A DNA stretch of 51,633 nt from Rhodoplanes sp. (GCF_013377085.1 NZ_JACAAX010000048.1:1-51633), one strand, 5' to 3'. Numbered from the stretch's first letter, positions 33,372 to 41,983 are shown. Program-made: numbers and translations. Notes: generated by a model from the letters alone, not told the origin.

Positions 33372-34244
33372 TCAGGCGCTGGCGGCGTCCGCCAACACGG
33401 CCGGCTCGGCCGCCGGCTTCGGCTTGGCGGTGCGCTGCTGCAGCAGGCCGAGGAAGCGGTCCTTCGGCATCGGCGGCGCCAACAGGACGCCCTGGCCGAA
33501 GTCGCAGCCCATGATCTGCAGGGCCTGCAGGTCGGCGAGGCTCTCGATGCCCTCGGCGACCGCGACGCTGCCGAACCGGTGGGCGAGATCGATCGCGGTC
33601 TGGCAGATCGCCGCATTGGTGGCGTCGGTGGCGCAGTCCTTGACGAAGCTGTGGTTGAGCTTGAGCTCGGCGAAGGCGAGCTCGCGCAGGCTGGAGAAGG
33701 ACGAGTAGCCGGCGCCGAAATCGTCGATCGACACCGAGATGCCGCTGTCGCGCAGGGCGTTGGCGATCACCTGGGCGCGCTTGATGTCGCGCACGATCTG
33801 GTCCTCGGTGACCTCGACCATCAGGCCGGGCCAGTCCGGGCTCTCGGGGCGATGGGCGGCGACCAGCTCGGCGATCGGCAGACGGCCGAGCACATGCACC
33901 GGTATGTTCACTGCGAGCCTCAGGTTGAAGCCGGCCGCCCGGAAGGTCGACCAGTCGGCCAGCGCCGACACGAGGGCGTATTCGGCGAGATCGAGCAGGC
34001 TGTCCTCGTCGATGCCGGGCAGGAAGCGGCCCGGAAGAAGGACGCCGAGTTCGGGATGCCGAATCCGGGCGAGCGCCTCGGCGCCCGCCAGACACTTCTT
34101 TCGCAGATCGATCTTGGGCTGGTACCAGAGCTCGAGCCAGGTCTCGCGCAGCGCCTCGGCGACCCCGACCCGGCCGCCCGCGCCCGCCGGCGCAGATCCG
34201 CCCGCCCGGTCACCGGCCCGTGTCTCGGATGGCTCGCTCGTCAT
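33372..34244 (-). CDS. Stand-alone EAL domain protein with altered metal site
   Basis: A 290-residue cytoplasmic EAL protein with a short disordered Ala/Gly N-terminus (1-28). EALAR starts at Glu56. Asn113 is in AVNIP, and the E-x-x-E pair Glu144/Glu147 is in EVTE. The DDFGAG loop has Asp174 and Asp175, Lys195 is present, Glu231 is in AEGIE, and Gln251 is in GCDFGQG. The Asp normally two residues after the lysine (KxD) is Asn197 here, and NxS is NIP. It may still cleave c-di-GMP weakly, or it may act as a c-di-GMP sensor. The start ATG at 34244 is chosen over an upstream one because of a GGGGG site. It could counter the cyclase at 15738. Confidence 0.86.
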   Translation of the reverse strand: MTSEPSETRAGDRAGGSAPAGAGGRVGVAEALRETWLELWYQPKIDLRKKCLAGAEALARIRHPELGVLLPGRFLPGIDEDSLLDLAEYALVSALADWSTFRAAGFNLRLAVNIPVHVLGRLPIAELVAAHRPESPDWPGLMVEVTEDQIVRDIKRAQVIANALRDSGISVSIDDFGAGYSSFSSLRELAFAELKLNHSFVKDCATDATNAAICQTAIDLAHRFGSVAVAEGIESLADLQALQIMGCDFGQGVLLAPPMPKDRFLGLLQQRTAKPKPAAEPAVLADAASA

Positions 34245-34358
34245 GGTGCCCCCGGCTCGCGATCCTGGAACCTTCCGGAATAGTCCAACCTCCTTAAGCA
34301 AACGTGTTGCACGGCGGTCCCGGCGACGATTCGGGCTGTGCCGACAAACGACATCGGG

Positions 34359-34832
34359 TCAGGGGGCGCTCGCCCGGCGCAGGCCGGTGCCGATCGGCTG
34401 GACCGTCAGCCCCACCTCGACCGGCCCCGCCTGCTCGAACATCAGGGTCGCCGGGAGCAGGTCGCCGGGCAGGAGCTGGCCGGCAAGGGCGGAAAAGACC
34501 GCCTGCGAGGCCAGGCCGGGCCGGAACTCGACCGTCTGGCCGGGGCCGATCTCGACGCCGCGGGCAATCGTGCGCAGCCGCATGACGTTGTCGTCGAGCG
34601 ACAGCTCCTGGAACTCGAAGCCGCCCGCCTGTCCCGAGCGGATGGTGAGCAGCCGCTCCGGCATCTCGCCGTGATTGATGATCCGCATATAGCCGGCCGT
34701 GACGGTGGCGCCCTGCGGCGTGGCGCGGGCCCACGGGTCGACCACCTCGATGGTGCCCACCCGGTAGGTCTCGGCGGCCGCCGCGGAGCCGAACAGCATC
34801 AGGGCGGCCGCGATCGTGCCAAGGCGACTCAT
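34359..34832 (-). CDS. PCuAC-fold periplasmic protein lacking copper ligands
   Basis: A 157-residue protein with a signal peptide (ends AAAAE, about 20) and the PCu(A)C/DUF461 beta fold. DPWARATP (32-39), GYMRIINHGEMPERLL and VEFRPG match the family, which normally carries Cu(I) to cytochrome oxidase. Of the usual His/Met ligands only Met84 in NVM remains. The family His in LHE is Gln75, and the His/Met of the GGYHIMLM loop are replaced in GLASQAVFSAL. A copper role is therefore doubtful. GGAG lies six bases before ATG 34832. No Sco or oxidase gene is adjacent. Confidence 0.82.
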   Translation of the reverse strand: MSRLGTIAAALMLFGSAAAAETYRVGTIEVVDPWARATPQGATVTAGYMRIINHGEMPERLLTIRSGQAGGFEFQELSLDDNVMRLRTIARGVEIGPGQTVEFRPGLASQAVFSALAGQLLPGDLLPATLMFEQAGPVEVGLTVQPIGTGLRRASAP

Positions 34833-35135
34833 CGCGGACTCCGTGGCCAGAAAGGGATACCGGCACACTTATGCGGGACGAGACGTTTACGTGGCGTTGA
34901 TGCGGTCCGAACGGGTTGAGCGATCCCGCTCGCGGTTTTTGGCGCACGACCTTGATCGCATCTGTTCAGAGTCGGCGTAATATTGCTGCGAATGCCCCGC
35001 CGGACTGACTGCACAAGACTTGCCGGAACGGGGTGCCCGCCCGGAGCCGGCAGTGCTAGACTTGCTCGGTTGGACAACGGCAGGCCGCACAGTGGCACAG
35101 GCCGGCCGGGCTGATCGCATGCAGGATGAGCGACA
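34833..35135. other. Divergent intergenic region
   Basis: About 300 bases between the PCuAC-like gene and the plus-strand gene at 35136. A TTGATC at about 34952 is followed by a TAAT-containing stretch around 34978, but spacing is too long for a clear promoter. No gene or strong repeat was seen. Confidence 0.35.
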
Positions 35136-35531
35136 ATGACGTCCGGCGGCCCCACCATCGGCCGGATCGACAGCAGAGCCCCCCGGGCCGGTCGCGGCGG
35201 CGGTCCCGCCGAAGCGCCGTCCGACGAGCGCGGCCGGGTCGTTCCCTTCGTGCCGCGTCACGGCGCGCCGGGGCCGCGTGGCGTACCCCCGCCGCGATCC
35301 GAAAACCCGGTGGCCGATCTCGACCGCTACGCCCACGGCGACGAGCCGGACGACTACCGCCACCGCATGATCACCAATGCGCTCGCCCTCGCCCTGCTGG
35401 CCACCCTGACCGCCGGAGGCCTGTGGATAGCGTCCACCATGGCCGACATGCGCAAGAACCAGGACTGCGTTTTGAGCGGACGGCGGGGTTGTACCCCGGT
35501 TCCGGTGCCCCTCGACCCGCCGAGCCGGTGA
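35136..35531 (+). CDS. Small single-pass membrane protein of unknown function
   Basis: A 131-residue protein. Residues 1-65 are Pro/Gly/Arg-rich and probably disordered. A compact acidic/aromatic stretch [18 protein letters not shown] precedes one transmembrane helix (about 80-101, [16 protein letters not shown]). The short C-terminal tail has two cysteines ([10 protein letters not shown]). AGGA lies nine bases before the ATG. I recognise this general pattern from conserved small proteins of Bradyrhizobium relatives, but no function is known to me. Confidence 0.65.
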   Translation: MTSGGPTIGRIDSRAPRAGRGGGPAEAPSDERGRVVPFVPRHGAPGPRGVPPPRSENPVADLDRYAHGDEPDDYRHRMITNALALALLATLTAGGLWIASTMADMRKNQDCVLSGRRGCTPVPVPLDPPSR

Positions 35532-35642
35532 CCCACCCCCTCGGCGGACCGGCCCCCGGCCTGCCGGAGGCGCGCGGCGGCACCGGTTTCGAGCGCATCC
35601 CCAGGGGATTGCGGGCCGGCAGGCAACCCGGCGTGGCGCGCA

Positions 35643-35671
35643 TTGCGCTCCCCCGGTGTCTTGGCTATACG
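35643..35671 (+). promoter_or_regulatory. Promoter of the long-chain fatty acid / lipid A operon
   Basis: TTGCGC (35643-35648) and TATACG (35666-35671) are separated by exactly 17 bases, predicting transcription from about 35678 and an 85-base leader before acpXL. It is one of the best sigma70-type matches in the window. Confidence 0.6.
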
Positions 35672-35710
35672 GACCGGAACGAAAGAGCGAAAAATCGCCG
35701 CCGTATGGGG

Positions 35711-35730
35711 GGCATGCGCACGCGCATGCC
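35711..35730 (+). promoter_or_regulatory. Hairpin in the acpXL 5' leader
   Basis: Perfect 8-bp arms GGCATGCG (35711-35718) and CGCATGCC (35723-35730) close on a 4-base loop, between the predicted start site and the acpXL ribosome site 20 bases further on. It could stabilise the mRNA or control translation. Confidence 0.4.
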
Positions 35731-35761
35731 GGCTGGATTCACGGCATTCAGAGAGTATCCG

Positions 35762-36043
35762 ATGTCCTCGACGTTCGACACCGTCGCCAATATCATCGCA
35801 GAAACATGCGACATTCCGCGTGACAAGATCACGCCGGAAAGCCATGCCATCGACGACCTCGGGATCGACAGCCTCGACTTTCTCGATATCGCATTCGCGA
35901 TCGACAAAGCCTTCGGGATCAAGCTGCCGCTCGAGCAGTGGACCCAGGAGGTCAACGACGGCAAGGCCACCACCGAGCAGTACTTCGTGCTCGGCAATCT
36001 CTGCACCCGGATCGACTCGCTCGTCGCCGCGAAAGGCGCCTGA
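35762..36043 (+). CDS. acpXL: Acyl carrier protein for very long chain fatty acids (AcpXL)
   Basis: A 93-residue acidic carrier protein. The 4'-phosphopantetheine attachment Ser37 is in GIDSLDF. The sequence from [10 protein letters not shown] through [12 protein letters not shown] and the C-terminal NLCTRIDSL closely follows rhizobial AcpXL, which carries the growing C26-C30 hydroxy-acyl chain later put on lipid A. It is longer than the usual 78-residue AcpP. GAGAG lies six bases before the ATG. First gene of a seven-gene cluster, with a promoter and leader hairpin upstream. Confidence 0.93.
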   Translation: MSSTFDTVANIIAETCDIPRDKITPESHAIDDLGIDSLDFLDIAFAIDKAFGIKLPLEQWTQEVNDGKATTEQYFVLGNLCTRIDSLVAAKGA

Positions 36044-36053
36044 GCGCGGCTTC

Positions 36054-36527
36054 ATGAGACTCGAGTACTTCCAGCTCATCGATCGCATCGTCGCCCTCGA
36101 TCTCGACGCGCGGACGATTGCGGTCGATGCCCAGGTGCCCGAGACCAGCACGATCTTCGAGGGGCATTTCCCCGGCCATCCGCTGATGCCCGGCGTGCTG
36201 CTGATCGAGGCCATGGCGCAGACCTGCGGCTGGCTGCTGATCGGCCTCAACGGCTTCTCCCGCATGCCCTTCCTGGCCGCCGTCAAGGAAGCCAAGCTGC
36301 GCACCTTCGTCACCCCCGGACAGGCGCTGTCGATCGCCGGCAGCCTCGTCCACGACGGCTCCGGCTTCGCCATGGCGCATGCGAGCGTGCGCTGCGACGG
36401 CAAGGCGGTGTGCGAGGCCGACATCACGTTCCGCATCGTCCCTTTCCCGGATCCGAGCTTCCGCACCGGCATGGAAGACTTCGCGCGAAAGATCGGGTTC
36501 CCTCTGGAGGCCATTGCCCATGGCTGA
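36054..36527 (+). CDS. fabZXL: 3-hydroxyacyl-ACP dehydratase of the AcpXL pathway
   Basis: A 157-residue hot-dog-fold dehydratase. The FabZ signature GHFPGHPLMPGVLLIEAMAQ carries catalytic His38 and Glu52. It would dehydrate 3-hydroxyacyl-AcpXL during chain elongation. Starts 10 bases after acpXL and overlaps the next gene by eight bases. The symbol follows gene order in rhizobia (acpXL-fabZXL-fabF2XL-fabF1XL-adh2XL-lpxXL). Confidence 0.9.
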   Translation: MRLEYFQLIDRIVALDLDARTIAVDAQVPETSTIFEGHFPGHPLMPGVLLIEAMAQTCGWLLIGLNGFSRMPFLAAVKEAKLRTFVTPGQALSIAGSLVHDGSGFAMAHASVRCDGKAVCEADITFRIVPFPDPSFRTGMEDFARKIGFPLEAIAHG

Positions 36528-37707
36528 CGCGTCACGCGAGGCCTGGATCACCGGGATCGGGCTCGTCTCGTGTCTCGGCGAGGGCGCCGACGCCCACTGG
36601 CAGGCATACGACGCTGCCACGCCCGTCTACGACGCCACCACGTTCGCGCCCTATGTGGTGCACCCGCTGGCGCCGCTCACGCTCGACTCGCAGATCCCCA
36701 AGAAGGGCGATCAGCGCCAGATGGAGCAGTGGCAGCGCACCGGCGTCTATGCGGCGGGCCTGGCGCTCGACTCGGCCGGCCTCAAGGGCCAGGCCGAGGT
36801 GCTCGGCCGGACCGACATGATCGTCGCGGCCGGCGGCGGCGAGCGCGACTATGCGGTCGACAGCGCCATCGTCAGCGGGCTGGCCGGCGCCGACAATCCG
36901 GGCGCCTATCTCAACGAGCGCCTGACCAGCGACCTGCGACCGACCTTGTTCCTGGCCCAGCTCTCCAATCTGCTCGCCGGCAACATCTCGATCGTGCACG
37001 GCGTCACCGGCTCCTCGCGCACCTTCATGGGCGAGGAAGGCTCCGGCATCGAGGCGGTGCGCATCGCGCTCGCCCGCATCGCCGCCGGGCAGAGCGACGT
37101 GGCGCTGGTCGGCGGCTCGCAGAACGGCGAGCGCAAGGACCTCCTGCTGCTGTTCGAGTTCGGCGGCTACGCCCTCAAAGACCCGTACCGGCCGGTCTGG
37201 GACCGGGCCGGGCAGCCGGGCTTCGCCACCGCCTCGCTCGGCGCCTTCCTGGTGATCGAGGCGCGTGCACATGCCGAGGCGCGCGGGGCGAAGCCGCTGG
37301 CGCGCCTTTCGGCCGTCGTCAGCGACCGCACGGCGCGCGCGCCGGGTGCCGTCGAGGCGTCGCTCGACCGCCTGTGGGGCGCCCTGCCCGCCGTCGCCGC
37401 AGACCGTGCGGCGGTTGTGTCGGGTGCGACCGGCGTGACGGGCGCCACCGACGAGGAACGGGCCCTGTTGGCCGCCCGCGGCCTGCCCGTGCGGGCGACC
37501 GGCAGCGTCGCCGGCCATTCGATCGAGCCGCAATTCGTCTTCAACATCGCGTTGGCGACGCTGGCGCTCGGCCACGGCCGGCTGTTCGCGCCATGCGACA
37601 CCACCGGCTTCGAGAAGCCCTTCGACAGCCCGCTCGACCAGGTGGTGGTCACCGGCGTCGGCCACTGGCGCGGCGAGGGCCTCGCTCTGGTCGAGGCGGT
37701 GCGGTAG
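36520..37707 (+). CDS. fabF2XL: Ketosynthase-like protein lacking the catalytic Cys (CLF-like)
   Basis: A 395-residue beta-ketoacyl-ACP synthase homologue. ITGIGLVSCLGEG starts the thiolase fold. Where active enzymes have TACASG, this has VTGSSR (about 162-167), so the nucleophile Cys is missing. The first catalytic His (normally in NAHGTST) is also absent. Only the second His remains, His333 in VAGHSIEP. This resembles a chain-length-factor partner that forms a heterodimer with an active ketosynthase, here probably the next gene. GGAGG lies nine bases before the ATG. The symbol is assigned by position in the cluster. Confidence 0.82.
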   Translation: MADASREAWITGIGLVSCLGEGADAHWQAYDAATPVYDATTFAPYVVHPLAPLTLDSQIPKKGDQRQMEQWQRTGVYAAGLALDSAGLKGQAEVLGRTDMIVAAGGGERDYAVDSAIVSGLAGADNPGAYLNERLTSDLRPTLFLAQLSNLLAGNISIVHGVTGSSRTFMGEEGSGIEAVRIALARIAAGQSDVALVGGSQNGERKDLLLLFEFGGYALKDPYRPVWDRAGQPGFATASLGAFLVIEARAHAEARGAKPLARLSAVVSDRTARAPGAVEASLDRLWGALPAVAADRAAVVSGATGVTGATDEERALLAARGLPVRATGSVAGHSIEPQFVFNIALATLALGHGRLFAPCDTTGFEKPFDSPLDQVVVTGVGHWRGEGLALVEAVR

Positions 37708-37720
37708 GAATAGACACTCC

Positions 37721-37821
37721 GTCATTCCGGGGCGCCGCGCAGCGGCGAGCCCGGAATCCATAAACACTGACAGGGGTTATGGATTCCGGACAGCCTCGCT
37801 TCGCGAGGCTTCCGGAATGAC
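37721..37821. repeat. Rhizobial-type palindromic repeat B, inside the lipid A operon
   Basis: Outer arms GTCATTCCGG (37721-37730) and CCGGAATGAC (37812-37821), inner arms CCGGAATCCATAA (37751-37763) and TTATGGATTCCGG (37777-37789), and a third hairpin 37792-37810 (AGCCTCG/CGAGGCT). It fills most of the 168-base gap between the two ketosynthase genes and shares sequence with the element at 14017. Confidence 0.78.
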
Positions 37822-37875
37822 GAAGCTGGGAGCCGGGCAGAGGTCCTGCCACGCCCCACTGTGAGGAGACTCGAC

Positions 37876-39153
37876 ATGGCAGTGCGCGACAAGGCCGGCC
37901 GGCCCGTGGTGGTGGTCACCGGCATGGGGATCGTGACCTCGCTGGGCGCCGGCAAGGATGAGAACTGGTCGAAGCTCACCGCCGGCCAGTCGGGCATCCA
38001 CACCATCACGCGTTTCGCCACCGACGGGCTGAAGACCCGCATCGCCGGTTGCGTCGATTTCGTCGCCACCGAGCCGTTCAGCGCGCCGCTGCTCTCGGAG
38101 CGCCTCGCCGAGCTCGCCGTCGACGAGGCCGTGACCCAGGCCGGCATCGGCTCGCCGGGCCGCTTTCCCGGGCCGCTGTTTCTCGCCGTCCCCCCGGTCG
38201 AGCTCGAGTGGCCGCAGCGCGTCGAGCTCGCCGCCGCGGCGGGGGCGGCTGGCCACGCCGATTACGACGACATGCTGCGCGCCGCCGCCACCGGCCGCTT
38301 CCGCGCCCACCACGAGCGCTTCCAGTTCGCCTCGGTGGCCGACAATCTGGCGACGCGGTTCGGCACCCAGGGCATGCCGATCTCGCTGTCGACCGCCTGC
38401 GCCTCCGGCGCCAGCGCCATCCAGCTCGGCGTCGAGGCGATCCGGCGCGGCGAGGTCGACGCCGCCCTGTGCGTCGGCACCGACGGCTCGGTCAACACCG
38501 AGAGCCTGGTGCGCTTCTCGCTCCTCTCGGCCCTGACCACCGCCAACGATCCGCCCGAGGAGGCGGCGAAGCCCTTCTCCAAGAACCGCGACGGTTTTGT
38601 CATGGCCGAGGGCGCCGGGGCGCTCGTTCTGGAGAGCTGGGAGGCCGCCAAGGCGCGCGGCGCAAAAATCCTCGGCGTCGTCGAGGGCTGCGGCGAGCTC
38701 TCCGACTCGTTCCACCGCACCCGCACCAGCCCGGACGGCAAGCCGATCATCGGCTGCATGCGCCAGGCGATTGCCGATGCGGGTCTCACGCCGGACCAGA
38801 TCCACTACATCAACGCGCACGGCACCTCGACGCCCGAGAACGACAAGATGGAGTGCCTCGGCGTCACCGCCGTGTTCGGCGAGCATGCCGGCGGCATCCC
38901 GATCTCGTCCAACAAGTCGATGGTCGGCCACACGCTGTCGGCGGCCGGGGCGGTCGAAGCAGTGTTCACGGCGCTGACGCTGTTGCACCAGCGCATCCCG
39001 CCGACCATCAACCACCAGATCCCCGACCCGGCGATCCCGCTCGACGTGGTGCCGAACGTGGCGCGCGACGCCAAGATGGCGCACGCGCTGTCCAACTCCT
39101 TCGGCTTCGGCGGCCAGAACGTCACGCTGGTGATGGGCCTGGAGCCGACATGA
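37876..39153 (+). CDS. fabF1XL: Active beta-ketoacyl-ACP synthase of the AcpXL pathway
   Basis: A 425-residue KAS II-type condensing enzyme with a complete Cys-His-His triad: Cys175 in STACASG, His315 in [11 protein letters not shown] and His352 in [11 protein letters not shown]. The N-terminal [15 protein letters not shown] is the usual start. It would extend acyl-AcpXL with malonyl units. GGAG lies seven bases before ATG 37876. Separated from the preceding ketosynthase gene by a palindromic repeat, yet in the same direction. ATGA overlap joins it to the reductase gene. Confidence 0.92.
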   Translation: MAVRDKAGRPVVVVTGMGIVTSLGAGKDENWSKLTAGQSGIHTITRFATDGLKTRIAGCVDFVATEPFSAPLLSERLAELAVDEAVTQAGIGSPGRFPGPLFLAVPPVELEWPQRVELAAAAGAAGHADYDDMLRAAATGRFRAHHERFQFASVADNLATRFGTQGMPISLSTACASGASAIQLGVEAIRRGEVDAALCVGTDGSVNTESLVRFSLLSALTTANDPPEEAAKPFSKNRDGFVMAEGAGALVLESWEAAKARGAKILGVVEGCGELSDSFHRTRTSPDGKPIIGCMRQAIADAGLTPDQIHYINAHGTSTPENDKMECLGVTAVFGEHAGGIPISSNKSMVGHTLSAAGAVEAVFTALTLLHQRIPPTINHQIPDPAIPLDVVPNVARDAKMAHALSNSFGFGGQNVTLVMGLEPT

Positions 39154-39920
39154 CGGCGTCGACCGACAAGCGGCCGCATGTGCTGGTGACGGGCGGCGGC
39201 CGCGGCCTCGGCGCCGCGATCGTGCGGGCGCTCGCTCTGGCCGGCCACGACGTCACCTTCACGGTGCGCTCGGCGACCGCCGAGGCGGACGCGCTGGTGG
39301 CGGAGCTGGCGACGGCTGCACCGGACAGCAAGATCGTTGCCGAGCGGCTCGACCTCGCCGAGCGCGACGCCGTCGAGGCGTTCGCGAAAAGGCTCGAGGA
39401 GATGCCGGCCTTCGCCGGCTTCGTCCACAATGCCGGGCAGAGCTACGACAGCCTCGCCATGATGCTGGATCAGGCCAAGGCCGAGGCGGCCATGCAGGTG
39501 AACTTCTGGTCGTTCACCCGGCTCGCTGGCGCGCTGGCGCGCCCGATGATGCGCGCGAAAAACGGCCGGATCGTCGCCATCGGCTCGATCACAGCCCTGC
39601 AGGCCAACCAGGGCAATGCCGCCTACGCGGCCTCCAAGGCCGCACTGCTCGCCTATGCACGCACGCTGGCGATCGAGACGGCGCGCACCGGCGTGACCGT
39701 CAATTACGTGGCGCCCGGCTTCATCGACACCGCCATGATGGCGCCCTACGAGAAGTACCGGGCCCAGATGGAGGGCCAGATCCCGGCCCGCCGCTTCGCC
39801 AGGCCGGACGAGATCGCCGGCCTCGTCGCTTTCCTGCTGTCGCCCGTCGCCTCCTACATCACCGGCGCCGTCCTGCCGGTTGACGGCGGTCTTTCGGCGG
39901 CGATAGGCATCCACCGCTGA
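39150..39920 (+). CDS. SDR-family 3-oxoacyl-ACP reductase
   Basis: A 256-residue FabG-like short-chain dehydrogenase. The NADPH motif GGGRGLG is at 15-21, HNAG is in the middle, the catalytic Ser is in IGSIT, and Tyr159/Lys163 are in YAASK. The C-terminal [10 protein letters not shown] is typical of FabG. It would reduce 3-oxoacyl-AcpXL, giving the cluster its own ketoreductase, a step not encoded in the classical acpXL-lpxXL arrangement I know. Starts inside the upstream stop. Confidence 0.88.
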   Translation: MTASTDKRPHVLVTGGGRGLGAAIVRALALAGHDVTFTVRSATAEADALVAELATAAPDSKIVAERLDLAERDAVEAFAKRLEEMPAFAGFVHNAGQSYDSLAMMLDQAKAEAAMQVNFWSFTRLAGALARPMMRAKNGRIVAIGSITALQANQGNAAYAASKAALLAYARTLAIETARTGVTVNYVAPGFIDTAMMAPYEKYRAQMEGQIPARRFARPDEIAGLVAFLLSPVASYITGAVLPVDGGLSAAIGIHR

Positions 39921-39969
39921 TTTTTTCGAGCGTCCGACGCGGCGCTCCCATCCTTTCGAGGTTTTCCCC

Positions 39970-40992
39970 ATGCGCGCCCTGATGCTGCTCGGCGACCGCA
40001 AGCTCGAGCTGACGGAGGTCGACCCGCCACCGCCGCCCGCCGCCGGCGAGGTGCAGGTGCGGGTCAAGGCGGTCGCGCTCAACTATCTCGACGTCTGGGG
40101 TTTTCGCGGGATGGCCTTCGCCAAGCGCAAGATGCCGCTCATCGTCGGCGTCGAGTCCTCGGGCGAGATCGCCGCGGTCGGGCCCGACGTGACGACGTTA
40201 AAACCCGGCCAGGGCGTCGTGATGTACGGGGCGCTCACCTGCGGCACCTGCAAGGCCTGCCGCGAGGGCCGCGACAACCTGTGTGAGAACGTCGGCGGCA
40301 TCATGGGCTTCCACGTCGACGGCTTCGCCCGCGACCTGATCAACCTGCCGGCCCGCCTGGTCGTGCCGGTGCCGGACGGCGTCTCGCTGCGCGACGCCGC
40401 CTGCGCGCCGATCGGATTCGCCACCGTGCAGCACATGCTGTTCGACAACGCCAAGCTCCAGCCCGGCGAGACCGTGCTGGTGCATGCCGGCGGCTCCGGC
40501 ATCGGCACCGCCGCGATCCTGATGGCCAAGCAGATCGGCTGCACCGTGATCACCACGGTGGGCGACGACGCCAAGGCCGAGAAGGCCAAGGCGCTCGGCG
40601 CCGACCACGTGATCAACTACAAGACCGCCCGCTTCGAAGGCGTCACCCGCAAGCTGACCCAGAAGAAGGGCGTCGACGTGGTGTTCGAGCATGTCGGCGC
40701 CGAAACATTCAACGGCTCGCTGCTCTGCTTGAAGCGCGGCGGCCGCCTCGTCACCTGCGGGGCGACCTCGGGACCGAGCGTCACGCTCAACCTGATGCAG
40801 CTCTTCCAGCAGCAATACCGCATCATCGGCTCGTTCGGCGCCACGCTGACGAACATCGCCGAGTCGCTCGCCAAGATGGCGGCCGGCCTGAAGCCCGTGG
40901 TCGACACCGAGGTGCCGCTCGCCGAGTTCGAGAACGGGCTCGAGCGCCTCGCCGGCCGGCAGGTGTTCGGCAAGGTCGTCGTGACGTTCTGA
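39970..40992 (+). CDS. adh2XL: MDR zinc-type dehydrogenase/enoyl reductase of the AcpXL cluster
   Basis: A 340-residue medium-chain dehydrogenase. The structural zinc lobe has Cys91, Cys94, Cys97 and Cys105. The catalytic zinc ligands are not present (Asn38-Tyr-Leu-Asp at the first position, and GVES instead of GHE), so it resembles quinone-oxidoreductase or enoyl-reductase type MDRs. The NADP motif is HAGGSGIGTAA. The family position matches adh2XL of rhizobia. Enoyl reduction of the growing chain would complete the elongation cycle, but this is inferred. Confidence 0.86.
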   Translation: MRALMLLGDRKLELTEVDPPPPPAAGEVQVRVKAVALNYLDVWGFRGMAFAKRKMPLIVGVESSGEIAAVGPDVTTLKPGQGVVMYGALTCGTCKACREGRDNLCENVGGIMGFHVDGFARDLINLPARLVVPVPDGVSLRDAACAPIGFATVQHMLFDNAKLQPGETVLVHAGGSGIGTAAILMAKQIGCTVITTVGDDAKAEKAKALGADHVINYKTARFEGVTRKLTQKKGVDVVFEHVGAETFNGSLLCLKRGGRLVTCGATSGPSVTLNLMQLFQQQYRIIGSFGATLTNIAESLAKMAAGLKPVVDTEVPLAEFENGLERLAGRQVFGKVVVTF

Positions 40993-41002
40993 TCGCGGCC
41001 CG

Positions 41003-41941
41003 ATGCACTCGCCCCTGCATTACTGGAAGTACTGGACCTGGCGCGCCGCCTTGGTGCTGAAGCGCGGCGTCGACCGTGCCGGCCGCCGCGCCGTGCGGCC
41101 GGCGATCGGTCTGTTGCGCCGGCTCGACCGCATCAGCGCCAGCAACAAGGCCGGCGCCGTGATGCGCACCATCGGTCCGCTGATGCGCGAGCACCGCATC
41201 GGCCGCGCCAATCTGAAGGCGGCCTTCCCCGAAAAGTCGCCCGAGGAGATCGAGCGCATCCTCGCCGGCGTGTGGGACAATCTCGGCCGCGTCGCCGTCG
41301 AGCTGGTCAATCTCGACCGCATCGCCGCCCAGGGTGCGCGCGGCGATCGGCCCTTCCTGACATACGGCGAGCGCGAGCTCCGGCGGTTCGAGGCGCTGCG
41401 CAACTCCGAGAAGCCGGCGCTCGTCTTCACGGCGCATCTCGCCAACTGGGAGCTGCCGGCCGTGGTGGCGGGCATCGAGGGCCTGCGCTCCATGGTGCTG
41501 TTCCGGCGTCCCAACATGCGCTCGGTCGCCGACGTGCTGGTGGAGATGCGCGAGCCGCTGATGGGCAAGCTGGTGGCGTCCGGCTTCGGGGCGCCGATGA
41601 CGCTCGCACGCGGGCTCGAGACGGGCCATCACGTCGGCATGCTGGTCGACCAGCATGACAGCAAGGGCGTCGAGGTGGTGTTCTTCGGCCGGACCTGCCG
41701 GGTGAGCCCGCTGATCGCCATGCTGGCGCGCGAATACGAGTGCCCGATCCACGGCGTCCGCATCATCCGCCTGCCGGAAGGCGTTTTCACCGGCGAGATC
41801 ACCGAAGCGGTGCCGCCCGCGCGCGACGCCGACGGCCGCATCGATGTGGCAGGCACCATGCAGGCGATCACCAGCGTGGTCGAAAGCTGGGTGCGCGAAT
41901 ATCCCGATCAATGGCTGTGGCTGCACCGCCGCTGGCGGTGA
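41003..41941 (+). CDS. lpxXL: Lipid A long-chain acyltransferase (LpxXL-like)
   Basis: A 312-residue membrane-bound LpxL/HtrB-family acyltransferase with the H-x4-E catalytic motif, His145 and Glu150 in HLANWE. A hydrophobic/basic N-terminus precedes RANLKAAFPEKS. VDQHDSKGVEVVFFGR and QWLWLHRRW are family landmarks. LpxXL transfers the 27-hydroxyoctacosanoate-like chain from AcpXL to lipid A. It starts 10 bases after the dehydrogenase gene and ends the cluster. A palindromic repeat follows 43 bases later. Confidence 0.92.
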   Translation: MHSPLHYWKYWTWRAALVLKRGVDRAGRRAVRPAIGLLRRLDRISASNKAGAVMRTIGPLMREHRIGRANLKAAFPEKSPEEIERILAGVWDNLGRVAVELVNLDRIAAQGARGDRPFLTYGERELRRFEALRNSEKPALVFTAHLANWELPAVVAGIEGLRSMVLFRRPNMRSVADVLVEMREPLMGKLVASGFGAPMTLARGLETGHHVGMLVDQHDSKGVEVVFFGRTCRVSPLIAMLAREYECPIHGVRIIRLPEGVFTGEITEAVPPARDADGRIDVAGTMQAITSVVESWVREYPDQWLWLHRRWR

Positions 41942-41983
41942 GGTTGCGCGCGCCGCTTGTGCCAGCCGTCACATAGTCCGACT

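Noticed and set aside
35126-35761. A fusion reading frame joining 212 residues to AcpXL
   Set aside because: The upstream part is Arg/Pro-rich, overlaps a better-supported gene in another frame, and a promoter plus ribosome site lie directly before the AcpXL ATG.
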